Below, in pieces: positions 1 to 6,593 of a DNA stretch of 13,687 nucleotides (positions are counted from its first letter, which is position 1; the number at the start of each line of letters is the position of its first letter). Origin of the DNA: Balneolia bacterium (lineage in GTDB: Bacteria; Bacteroidota; Rhodothermia; Balneolales; Cyclonatronaceae); assembly GCA_003566395.1 (NCBI GenBank), contig PXDL01000251.1:1-13687 (forward strand), in the 5' to 3' direction. Below the pieces are notes generated by a model. The model had not been told where the DNA came from. It saw only the letters and a program-made list of their open reading frames with translations, and searched no databases. The position numbers and the translations under genes were made by a program.

Positions 1-2
1 CC

Positions 3-1196
3 GGCCTGGCTTCGGCCTATCATGCCTGGTTTATACGAAGAGTGGCCGACAAGCCGACCCTGCTGAAGAAAGCGATGGGCCTGGACCGAAGCGGCCGTGC
101 AGAATTGGATAAGCATGCACCGTTTGTAGCAAAGCTGATTGAGAAACTGATTTATCCCGAAACCGCACGCTCGTGCTATGGTTTATCCTGTCTTCTCGAC
201 CGCGGGCTGCTTTCTCATCAACCTGTATCAAGCGGGCTCGAACGTTTGATGACCCTGGAGCTTCACCCTGAAACCCGAAAAAATTTGCTTAAATCACGTC
301 CTGATTCCAAGCTGGACCCGGTTCAGATTATGACGGCCGAATGTCTCGGTATTTTAGGTCAGCCGTTGGGAATCGGTCAGGGCTGGAACCCTACGTGTCA
401 GTCGGCGCGTGGTATAAGCCTGTGGAGCCGGCATGCACCGGGTAAACTTCTTCGCATGATTGAAACTGCGGCAAAGACCAACAATATCACCATGCGGTTC
501 GAAGCGCAGCTGCTTTCTTCATCGGAGCTTGGAGCCGGACTTGCCAAAGAAATTGATTACAACCTCGATGCCGTTTCCGTGGTCCTCGTGCCTCACCTGG
601 ATAAAATTTATAACCGCATGATGGAGCTGGCCGCTTTCCGGAATGAAGATCCGCACAAATGGGTAAACCCGGCGCTTTACGGCCACTGGATTCCCGTCGG
701 ATTTGCATCGGCTTATGATTATATGACCCAGTCGATCCGTGATTATGAGAAGTTTCTGAGAACATTTTATGTGACGCATCACCCTTCATATAATGGCGGT
801 CACGATCTGGCTTATCCAAACCCGGTAGGTATTTTTCTGACCGGAGCAAACGGCGACCTTCTCGGATTTCATGCGGTTTCGCTTCTGCGTGTTGCCGATC
901 ATGAAGGCGAAATGCGCATCTATTTCCTAAACCCGAATAACGAAGGCCGTCAGCAGTGGCAGTCCGACATCCGTCCGTCGGTAAGCGGAAAAGGGGAACG
1001 GCCGGGAGAATCATCGCTGCCGTTTTTTCAGTTTGCGTCCCGTCTGTACGCGTTTCACTACAGCCCGAGCGATTTGTCCGATTCAGATATTGTTGATCAG
1101 GAAGAAATCGATCAGGTTCGTGAAATTGCAGAACATAGCTGGGGAACGTCCTACACGTGGTCGGAAAATCCGGCGAACATGAAAAATCTGCTTTAG
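3..1196 (+). CDS. Uncharacterised protein, possible papain-like cysteine peptidase fold (5' end outside window)
   Basis: The frame is open to the left edge (codons before position 42 read GLASAYHAWFIRR), so the GTG at 42 is probably not the true start and the protein is N-terminally cut. I do not recognise the family. Numbering from the GTG, I see Gln113 six residues before Cys119 (GQGWNPTCQSARG), then His277 in GFHAVSLLRV, then Asn297 in IYFLNPNNEG. Papain-like (clan CA) peptidases show the same order: oxyanion Gln, Cys six residues later, a His followed by a small residue, and an Asn about 16-20 residues on. Peptidase activity is therefore an inference from residue order only. The rest is soluble, rich in aromatic residues, with no obvious membrane helix in the visible part. 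It stops with TAG at 1194-1196, and alr follows after 229 bp. It could equally be a non-enzymatic member of that fold or an unrelated protein. Confidence 0.75.
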   Translation, partial: GLASAYHAWFIRRVADKPTLLKKAMGLDRSGRAELDKHAPFVAKLIEKLIYPETARSCYGLSCLLDRGLLSHQPVSSGLERLMTLELHPETRKNLLKSRPDSKLDPVQIMTAECLGILGQPLGIGQGWNPTCQSARGISLWSRHAPGKLLRMIETAAKTNNITMRFEAQLLSSSELGAGLAKEIDYNLDAVSVVLVPHLDKIYNRMMELAAFRNEDPHKWVNPALYGHWIPVGFASAYDYMTQSIRDYEKFLRTFYVTHHPSYNGGHDLAYPNPVGIFLTGANGDLLGFHAVSLLRVADHEGEMRIYFLNPNNEGRQQWQSDIRPSVSGKGERPGESSLPFFQFASRLYAFHYSPSDLSDSDIVDQEEIDQVREIAEHSWGTSYTWSENPANMKNLL

Positions 1197-1246
1197 GAAA
1201 TCTATTGAACGTAGAGCACGCTAAGAGTCTCTTACAACGTATAACC

Positions 1247-1317
1247 GCAGACAGATGACAGGTACAGAAGTCTTTGTGTAAACAGTTCTTTTGTCTGTCG
1301 TCTGCCTTGCTTTTTTT
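1247..1317 (+). terminator. Possible intrinsic terminator after the first gene
   Basis: GCAGAC (1247-1252) pairs with GTCTGC (1300-1305), and GACA (1257-1260) continues the stem with TGTC (1296-1299), leaving a 4-base bulge and a loop of about 35 bases. A run of seven T (1311-1317) follows five bases after the stem. It lies about 50 bases past the stop of the upstream gene. The long loop, the bulge and the gap before the T run make it weaker than a textbook terminator. It also overlaps the repeat element at 1268-1365, so it may belong to that element instead. Confidence 0.35.
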
Positions 1318-1365
1318 CGCTCAGGCGTTAAACACGAACAATATCTCAGGTTTTTCAAAGCCTTC
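1268..1365 (+). repeat. Intergenic inverted-repeat element, copy A, upstream of alr
   Basis: It begins AAGTCTTTG (1268-1276) and ends CAAAGCCTT (1356-1364), which pair at 8 of 9 positions. It shares two blocks with copy B at 6437-6564. The first is a left block ending GTTCTTTTG (1285-1293). The second is a 42-base gapless block (1324-1365) that starts GGCGTT, ends TCAAAGCCTTC and matches copy B at 32 of 42 positions. A T run precedes the right block in both. The right block also contains a promoter-like TTAAAC (1328-1333) and TTTTTC (1351-1356) at 17-base spacing, which is a weak match. Possible identities are a MITE-like repeat or a shared regulatory leader. Confidence 0.55.
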
Positions 1366-1384
1366 TAACAATCATTTTAACGAA

Positions 1385-1404
1385 GCCCGTTAGGTGCTGC
1401 GGGC
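1385..1404 (+). promoter_or_regulatory. Small hairpin in the alr leader
   Basis: GCCCG (1385-1389) and CGGGC (1400-1404) form a five-pair GC-rich stem with a 10-base loop, ending 21 bases before the alr start. No T run follows, so it is not a terminator. It could affect translation initiation, but a stem this short may be chance. Confidence 0.2.
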
Positions 1405-1425
1405 GAATAAACGATTTGTAATCCC

Positions 1426-2586
1426 ATGGTTCGACACTCATCCAGGATTGAGCTAAGTCAATCTGCCTTGAAGACCAACTTTGGTTTCATCCGAAAAAAA
1501 ATAGGCCCCGAGCCTGTTATTTCATCCGTGGTTAAAGCCAACGCTTTCGGGCACGGAATCTACCCGTTTGTTCCCATGGCTGAAGACTGCGGCATCCACC
1601 ATTTTGCCGTTGCATCAAGCTATGAGGCTTATGAGGTGCTGGAAGCCCGTACAAATCCCGAAAGCCGGGTGATGATCATGGGTATTCTGTACGAGTCGGA
1701 CCTTGCGTGGGTGGTTGAGCATGAGGTGGAGTTTTTTGTATATGATTTCCGCCGGCTTGAGCAAGCCAGGAGTGCCGCCGAAAAAGCAGGGAAAAAGGCA
1801 GTCATTCATCTTGAGGTTGAAACCGGAGGCAACCGTACCGGTCTTTCGGAAAAAGAGCTGATGTCGGCCCTTCGTTTTCTCAAGAAACACGAAGATACGA
1901 TTCAGTTTGAAGGCTTTTGCACCCATTTCGCCGGCATTGAGAGTCTGGCCAATCAGTTCAGGGTTCAGCGTCAGCTTACGCGGTTTAACGAGCTGTACAA
2001 CAAGGTGAAGAAATTCGGATACCTGCCGAAGCTGCGGCATACGGCTTGTTCAGCAGCTGCGTTGGCTTTTCCGGAAACCGTTTTTGATATGGTGAGGGTG
2101 GGAACGGCTCAGTTCGGGCTATGGCCCAGCCCGGATATTTATAATATGCACCTGATGGAAGCCGGAAAAAGCAAAGATTCACCCCTGAAACGCATCCTGA
2201 CCTGGAAAACCGATATCATGCATATCAAGGATATCAAAAAGGATGAATTTGTGGGATACGGAACGAGTTTCCAGGCCCCCCGTGATATGCGTATCGCGGT
2301 TATCCCCATCGGGTACAGTAACGGATATCCACGTACACTATCCAACCGGGGAGAAGTCATTATACGCGGAAAAAAAGCCCCGGTCGTAGGGCTAATTAAT
2401 ATGAATGTATTTATGGTGGATGTGTCTCACCTGCCGGACGTAGAACTTGATGACGATGTAATTCTTATCGGGCGAAACGGGCGTCATTCCATTTCCATCC
2501 GCTCATTTTCGGAATTCACCAACGCTATAAACAATGAATTGGTTAGCCGGCTTCCTTATGCCATTCCGCGCAAAAGAGTACGTTAG
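1426..2586 (+). CDS. alr: Alanine racemase (PLP-dependent), divergent active site
   Basis: This 386-residue protein has the length and layout of fold-type III amino-acid racemases, which interconvert L- and D-alanine for peptidoglycan. The PLP lysine is Lys37 in SSVVKANAFGHG. Arg137 (GGNRTG), Arg224 (VRVGTAQFG, the residue facing the PLP pyridine nitrogen) and the catalytic tyrosine Tyr278 (VGYGTSF) are present, as is the C-terminal beta domain with PIGYSNGYPR. Two usually conserved sites differ. The Met-Asp pair of the second-subunit loop is Met326-Asn327 (GLINMNVF), and the INYE motif near the C-terminus reads INNE (368-371), so the usual tyrosine is Asn370. A related racemase with shifted substrate preference is possible. 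The ATG at 1426 is the natural start because the PLP lysine falls at the expected distance, although no Shine-Dalgarno sequence is visible. The gene stands alone and converges with the ABC operon, 82 bp away. Confidence 0.9.
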   Translation: MVRHSSRIELSQSALKTNFGFIRKKIGPEPVISSVVKANAFGHGIYPFVPMAEDCGIHHFAVASSYEAYEVLEARTNPESRVMIMGILYESDLAWVVEHEVEFFVYDFRRLEQARSAAEKAGKKAVIHLEVETGGNRTGLSEKELMSALRFLKKHEDTIQFEGFCTHFAGIESLANQFRVQRQLTRFNELYNKVKKFGYLPKLRHTACSAAALAFPETVFDMVRVGTAQFGLWPSPDIYNMHLMEAGKSKDSPLKRILTWKTDIMHIKDIKKDEFVGYGTSFQAPRDMRIAVIPIGYSNGYPRTLSNRGEVIIRGKKAPVVGLINMNVFMVDVSHLPDVELDDDVILIGRNGRHSISIRSFSEFTNAINNELVSRLPYAIPRKRVR

Positions 2587-2668
2587 GATTTTTTCATGGC
2601 AGGAAATTACTTGCTTCCCCATTACCGGTTTAAACGCTTTGATTCCCGGCCTGAACGATAGTTGAGAT

Positions 2669-3331
2669 TTATTTTCGGCTGCCGAGCGGGAATGTCAGCA
2701 CCTCATCACACAGCTCGTTCACAATTTCGGGAAGATGGGATGAGATGATGAGCGTGTCACCGTGCTTCTTTTTGCGCTCGTTAAGATAGGTTGTGAGAGT
2801 GCGGCGCGTTTCCACATCAAGGGCGCGAAAAGGCTCATCAAGCAGGATAAGCGGTGGTTCGGCAATAAGGGCGGATGCAAGCAATGTTTTCTGCATCATA
2901 CCGCTGGAATAGGTACCGATAAGCGATCGGCGGCGCTCATCAAGAGAAAGCAGGGTAAGCAAACGATCAATTTTTTCCGGACTTTCATCCTCTTTCCATA
3001 AACCCCGGGACCTCAGGATAACTTCAAGCAGCTCGTCGGTATTGGCAAATTGAGGCAGCTCGGAGCTGTCGAAAGCAAAGCCGGTATGCGCCAGATACCG
3101 GTGAGGTTTATGATGGATATTCAGCTCCCCCCATTTTACTTCTCCCGAAGTCGGGTAGGCCGCGGTCGTAAGCAAGCGAAGCAGGGTGGTTTTCCCGGAA
3201 CCGTTCGGGCCGGTTAGGCCGGTAGCCGTTCCTTTTGCAAAGGTGTAGCTGAAGCCTTCAATCACGAAATCGGACTGACCGTACCGTTTACTAACGTTTT
3301 CAGCTTTAAGTACAGGTGTGGAATCAGGCAT
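2669..3331 (-). CDS. ABC transporter ATP-binding protein
   Basis: This 220-residue nucleotide-binding protein powers a transporter together with the permease encoded just upstream. Walker A is GPNGSGKT (41-48), the signature is YSSGMMQK (141-148, a variant of LSGGQ), Walker B is LILLDEP (161-167) and the switch histidine is His199 (ISSHL). The usual Q-loop glutamine region reads GFAFDSS, with Asp apparently in place of Gln, as in some ABC-2-type exporters. I chose the ATG at 3331 because it places the first beta strand (VLKAENVSKRYG) where the family expects it. It also overlaps the stop of the frame-repaired permease in ATGCCTGA (3331-3324), a normal coupling arrangement. In-frame alternatives are ATG at 3355 and TTG at 3382, and neither has a Shine-Dalgarno sequence. 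The substrate is unknown. It is the last gene of the minus-strand operon and converges with alr. Confidence 0.9.
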   Translation of the reverse strand: MPDSTPVLKAENVSKRYGQSDFVIEGFSYTFAKGTATGLTGPNGSGKTTLLRLLTTAAYPTSGEVKWGELNIHHKPHRYLAHTGFAFDSSELPQFANTDELLEVILRSRGLWKEDESPEKIDRLLTLLSLDERRRSLIGTYSSGMMQKTLLASALIAEPPLILLDEPFRALDVETRRTLTTYLNERKKKHGDTLIISSHLPEIVNELCDEVLTFPLGSRK

Positions 3332-4542
3332 ATAGGTTTTTGGTTCGGAATTCATGCAGCAGGGTGAAGGTGACGGCCGCAATCAGTGAAATGAGGGCAT
3401 CAATGGCAAGCCAGTGCAGAATAAAGCCACCATCCACCCGCGTGGAAAAAACGGACCACAATCCAGTCGGACGGTGCCAGCAAGCGGTATTGAAACAGCA
3501 GAGGTGCAAACGGGCGCGTTACCAGCAAATAGGAGAGCAGCGTCTTACCCAAAATAAGCAAGGTGATATAGGTAGAAATGATACCGTCGCTAAGCCCGGC
3601 ATAGAAGAGCGTCCAAAGAATGAGATGCCCGGTAACCAACAGCCTTCCAATGGGCTGCTTGCGGTCGAGTTGAAGCAGGGAGAACCATGCGGCGGGTTTC
3701 CACCGGGCCGGAACCCAGTACAGGGCATCGTGTCTGAGCGGCTCCCGGCCTTCCTGAACGGCTTTCGGATTGAGAAACAGCTCCGCATAAAAAGCATTGG
3801 TGTGATAGAACAAGCGGTCAAAAACAGCTTTGATGCCGCCGATTCGAATTCCGGCATAAAGAACCAAAATCGCACCGGGAATCATCTCCAAAGACGCTTT
3901 CCCGGTAACGCCGGCCAGCCAGGCACCGGCCACCACCAGCAACATGCCACCCCCGGCAACAGAGATGGTTGTTAGCAGCGAAGGAAAGCTTCCGGGCGGC
4001 ATAGAGGCCGGCTGACCCGTATTCCTGAGGGCATTCAGAAATCCGGCCCCTCTTCGTCCTTCCTGCCATTCCTGACTTACGGCCCCGATGCTGATATACC
4101 GTACAACAGCCATCAAACCTATTCCGAACATCAGCAGCCAGCCGCTCAAAAATGTGACGGCTTTTGATTCGAGTTGTGATAAAGGATTTCCGGGATCGAA
4201 AAAGGCAAGGAGGCCGAGCATCACGCTAAAAAGAACAAAAACCGGAGCAAGGGAAGATGCCGTATAGCGAAGCAGCGCAGCAGGGGACAAATTCAGGGAT
4301 TGGAGTAAAAACCGTTTCCGGTCGGGAAAACGAACGTGAGGTATGATGAAGGCAAAAAAACCGCACAGAACAAAATTGAGGTAGCGAATCATCACCATCC
4401 GTTCACCGGGGGAGTCGGCCGTTGCGGCAGCCGAAGCCATCAGGTAGCAAAATGCAAGGGCCGCTAAAACAAACGAAATCCGGGCCGTTTTGTCCGGATT
4501 GGTTCTGATAAAACGATGGATATGGGTTTGGTTTGAACTCAC
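3324..4542 (-). CDS. ABC transporter permease, apparent frameshift near the 3' end
   Basis: This is a polytopic membrane protein with about eight hydrophobic segments (roughly residues 23-42, 52-70, 92-115, 128-151, 188-211, 220-238, 300-317, 323-342), consistent with an ABC-2-like exporter subunit for the ATPase that follows. As written, the frame that starts at GTG 4542 stops at 3400 after 380 residues with a tail of no family character (AGGWWLYSALACH). The next frame, over 3324 to about 3450, encodes a clean hydrophobic helix (GGFILHWLAIDALISLIAA) and stops at 3324-3326, overlapping the ATPase start by 8 bases. The frames meet at six T's on the coding strand (A6 at 3446-3451). Removing one base gives a continuous protein of about 405 residues. 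The GTG start overlaps the pdxB stop as GTGA (4542-4539), which indicates translational coupling. The substrate is unknown. The break may be a sequencing error, a real mutation or slippage. Confidence 0.8.
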
Positions 4543-5636
4543 TTTAAAAGCTTAAATCCGAGGCCGGCGGCAACTTTTCGGTCAGATTCGGGAAGGCCGC
4601 TCAGCCTGTGATAGCGAAACTCCATGCGAAGAGGGTGGGTGTTGCGGAGACGCGTAAAATCGGCAGGGCGTTTCCGCAGTTTCCCATCCAGCTCAAAAGC
4701 AGGGTGAAGTTTCTGAATCGCTGAATATAAGCCATTTCGGGCATCAATTACACCCGGAAGCTTCTGCTCCGGTTCGGCATCGCTCACCCTGAAGCCGAGC
4801 AGTCTGCCGGCTTCGGCAAGGACCATGCGCGCAGCCTGAATCTTTCCCTGTTCGCTGTAACCCGCAATGTGAGGCGTCGCCAGGTCAGCCGCTTCAAGTG
4901 AATCAGATTGAAGGTCAGGTTCATTCTGCCACACATCGAGCGTCAGGTTTTTCAGATGTCCCGATTTTTTCAGGGTGACGGCGTCTTTTTCATTAAGAAC
5001 ACCCCCGCGTGCCGCATTTATGAGCATGCGGACGGGTTTATCCTTAAGGGTTTCTTTTGTGAGCATCAGTGCCGTGGGGTGAGGGCCTGTATGCGTGAGA
5101 GGCACGTGAAGGGAAACGATATCGGAATTCAGGGCATCGTGCAGCGGTGTGTGCTCAAAGCCGGGTTTGCTTTCATTAAGCATAGGATCGCAGGTTCGGC
5201 AAGTGATACCAAACGAGCGAAGAAGGGTTGCCGTCCGGCTGCCGGTTTGGCCGTATCCGATGATGCCTGCGGTGAGTCGGGGCAATTTCGACACATCGCC
5301 CTTAACCCCGTGTAACACCGCCGTGGCCACATATTCGGCTACAGAGTGCGCATTGCATCCCGGACTGTGGATCATCCGGACTCCGTATGCGCCAAGATGA
5401 TTTTGATCTATGTGATCGGTTCCGGCGGTTGCCGTACCAATTATTTTAAGCCGTGAAGGGAATTCGGGAAAAGTGGCTGCGTCAATTTTAGTCACTGTTC
5501 TCACAAGCAGCATATCGGCCTGCGGGAGTTGCGCTCTCAGGCTTTCATCAGAACTGAAACGGAGCAGCCTGACCGGTGCGTCGTGCAGAAGAAAATCCAG
5601 CCAGGGAATATGGACATCAGAGAGAAGAGTTGTCAA
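4539..5636 (-). CDS. pdxB: Erythronate-4-phosphate dehydrogenase (PdxB)
   Basis: PdxB oxidises 4-phospho-D-erythronate in the DXP-dependent route to pyridoxal phosphate. The 365-residue protein has the D-2-hydroxyacid dehydrogenase fold: TATAGTDHID (68-77), PGCNAHSVAEYV (92-103), the NAD-binding GIIGYGQTGS (124-133) with acidic Asp150 at the end of the second strand, and HVPLTHTGPHPT (177-188). The catalytic set is Arg210 (NAARGG), Glu239 (NEPD) and His256 (PHIAGYS). The region after about residue 285 fits the PdxB-specific dimerisation tail. The start is TTG at 5636: an in-frame TAG lies at 5672-5670, no ATG or GTG lies between, and the N-terminus LLSDVHIPWLDF then lines up with the family's usual start. 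It sits 33 bp after the upstream membrane-protein gene and shares a GTGA overlap with the permease. Its product PLP is the cofactor of the nearby alanine racemase, though the two are not in one operon. Confidence 0.92.
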   Translation of the reverse strand: MTTLLSDVHIPWLDFLLHDAPVRLLRFSSDESLRAQLPQADMLLVRTVTKIDAATFPEFPSRLKIIGTATAGTDHIDQNHLGAYGVRMIHSPGCNAHSVAEYVATAVLHGVKGDVSKLPRLTAGIIGYGQTGSRTATLLRSFGITCRTCDPMLNESKPGFEHTPLHDALNSDIVSLHVPLTHTGPHPTALMLTKETLKDKPVRMLINAARGGVLNEKDAVTLKKSGHLKNLTLDVWQNEPDLQSDSLEAADLATPHIAGYSEQGKIQAARMVLAEAGRLLGFRVSDAEPEQKLPGVIDARNGLYSAIQKLHPAFELDGKLRKRPADFTRLRNTHPLRMEFRYHRLSGLPESDRKVAAGLGFKLLK

Positions 5637-5669
5637 AAAAGAAGGTGTCGAAAAAGTGACAAGAACGTT

Positions 5670-6245
5670 CTAAAACGCGCGTCGGAATGGATTTTTAGCA
5701 CGCGGTTTGTCGAAAATCTCTTTCATCATAATGGCCCGTCTTGCGCTTCCGGGCTCGTTTATGTTTTCCAGAATCAGGGCTGCTTCACCTCGTGAAACGC
5801 CGTCCGGTTTTCCGTAAATGCCTTCGGTAGAAGAAGCGCGGCCGCTGAAAATCGGGTTATCGGAATCCTGTTCAAGCTCTTTGAGAATGTTGTCGCTTTC
5901 ACTCTTGGTCATCCCCTTTTTGCGGGTGGTCAGATCGTCGCTGAACGGGTCGGCCGAGAAGCTCTCCCGCGCCTTTTCATCGCTTACAAGCGGTTGCGAT
6001 TGGCTGCGCTGCGTTTGTTGCTCCCGGGGTTTCGGTTCCGGTTTGGATGATTCGCCGGTGAAAATGGATTCCAGCTCCTTCATCGCCTCTTCCCAGCTCT
6101 GAGGCTGCTGCTCCTCCTGCCCGGTTTCCCGCTGAGACCGCGCCTGTTGCTGTTTTCTCTGTTGTTGTTTCTTCTTATTCTTGCTGTCGCCAAACAGCCA
6201 TTGAAACAGAGAATAAATGATAAACAGGATGATTAAGGTTTCCAT
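5670..6245 (-). CDS. Small one-helix membrane protein of unknown function
   Basis: This 191-residue protein opens with a hydrophobic segment (METLIILFIIYSLFQWLFG, residues 1-19), probably an N-terminal membrane anchor. A very basic Gln/Lys-rich stretch (about 22-40) follows, then a long charged, probably disordered middle rich in Ser, Gln and Glu, and an ordered C-terminal stretch (about 140-191) with GEAALILENI and RRAIMMKEIFDKPRAKNP. I recall similar 'AI-x-x-x-EI-x-x-PRA' endings on small membrane proteins of other bacteria, but I cannot assign a function. The ATG at 6245 lies directly before the hydrophobic segment and is the obvious start. It is the first gene of the minus-strand operon, 33 bp ahead of pdxB, so the operon promoter should lie in the divergent region 6246-6593. 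There is no sign of a cleavable signal peptide, because the helix is followed by positive charges. Confidence 0.85.
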   Translation of the reverse strand: METLIILFIIYSLFQWLFGDSKNKKKQQQRKQQQARSQRETGQEEQQPQSWEEAMKELESIFTGESSKPEPKPREQQTQRSQSQPLVSDEKARESFSADPFSDDLTTRKKGMTKSESDNILKELEQDSDNPIFSGRASSTEGIYGKPDGVSRGEAALILENINEPGSARRAIMMKEIFDKPRAKNPFRRAF

Positions 6246-6436
6246 ATTTGAAGGAGCTGCTTTTGTGTTATTTTAGGGTGAAGACCGAACAGATGGTTAA
6301 CGCATAGTTTGGCTGTGATGTTTCCGAATGTACGGAATCCCGAAAACATAATCAGATGGAATACCGGGCATTTTATAGCTACAATTTCCTTAACGTCTTC
6401 TCATTCGTGTATCCCGGCTATTTGATTTGATCAACA

Positions 6437-6564
6437 AAGGCTTTGCAAAACCGTTCTTTTGCCTTATCACAAAAATGAAACCTTCGAATAGATAGCCTAC
6501 TCTCCGGTTTCATTTTTGTTCCGGCGTTGAATACGACCAAAATTCACGGTTAATCAAAGCCTTC
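6437..6564 (+). repeat. Intergenic inverted-repeat element, copy B, upstream of the nucleoside phosphorylase gene
   Basis: The outer arms AAGGCTTTG (6437-6445) and CAAAGCCTT (6555-6563) are a perfect 9-base inverted repeat. Inside are GTTCTTTTG (6453-6461), the long hairpin at 6469-6519, and a right block (6523-6564) matching copy A at 32 of 42 positions with identical spacing between GGCGTT and TCAAAGCCTTC. The element ends 29 bases before the start codon at 6594. The right block contains TTGAAT (6527-6532) and TTAATC (6550-6555) at 17-base spacing, a possible promoter. It may be a mobile repeat or a structured leader. Confidence 0.55.
6469..6519 (+). terminator. Long perfect hairpin with A and T tracts inside element B
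   Basis: ACAAAAATGAAACC (6469-6482) and GGTTTCATTTTTGT (6506-6519) are perfectly complementary over 14 bases, with a 23-base loop. The A5 and T5 tracts inside the arms give a terminator-like shape in both directions. No gene ends here, because the flanking genes diverge. A plain terminator is therefore odd, and an attenuator, a block against antisense read-through or the core of a repeat element are alternatives. Confidence 0.5.
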
Positions 6565-6593
6565 AAAACCAGAATTACAGATTATAAAAACTT

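Larger units (their letters stand above)
6246..6593. other. Divergent intergenic region (348 bp)
   Basis: This region separates the minus-strand operon from the plus-strand nucleoside phosphorylase, so it must hold promoters for both directions. I see no open reading frame, tRNA or clear operator. The part next to the phosphorylase (6437-6564) holds repeat element B with its long hairpin. On the minus strand, TAAAAT (6275-6270) is a possible -10 for the leftward operon, but I find no convincing -35. The stretch 6300-6430 shows nothing I can name. Confidence 0.6.

Noticed and set aside
487..1014. 175-residue open frame on the minus strand inside the first gene
   Set aside because: It is antisense to a convincing coding region, has no family-like motif and an irregular composition, and is a shadow frame.
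2625..2655. Possible third partial copy of the repeat element on the minus strand between alr and the ABC gene (AATCAAAGC followed by a TTTAAACC-like stretch)
   Set aside because: Only about nine bases match exactly, the rest needs a gap, the GGCGTT block and inverted arms are missing, and it is likely chance.
3316..3975. 219-residue plus-strand open frame across the permease
   Set aside because: It is rich in Gln, Arg and Pro as expected from the complement of a membrane-protein gene, with no recognisable domain. The minus-strand helices are clearly the coding ones.
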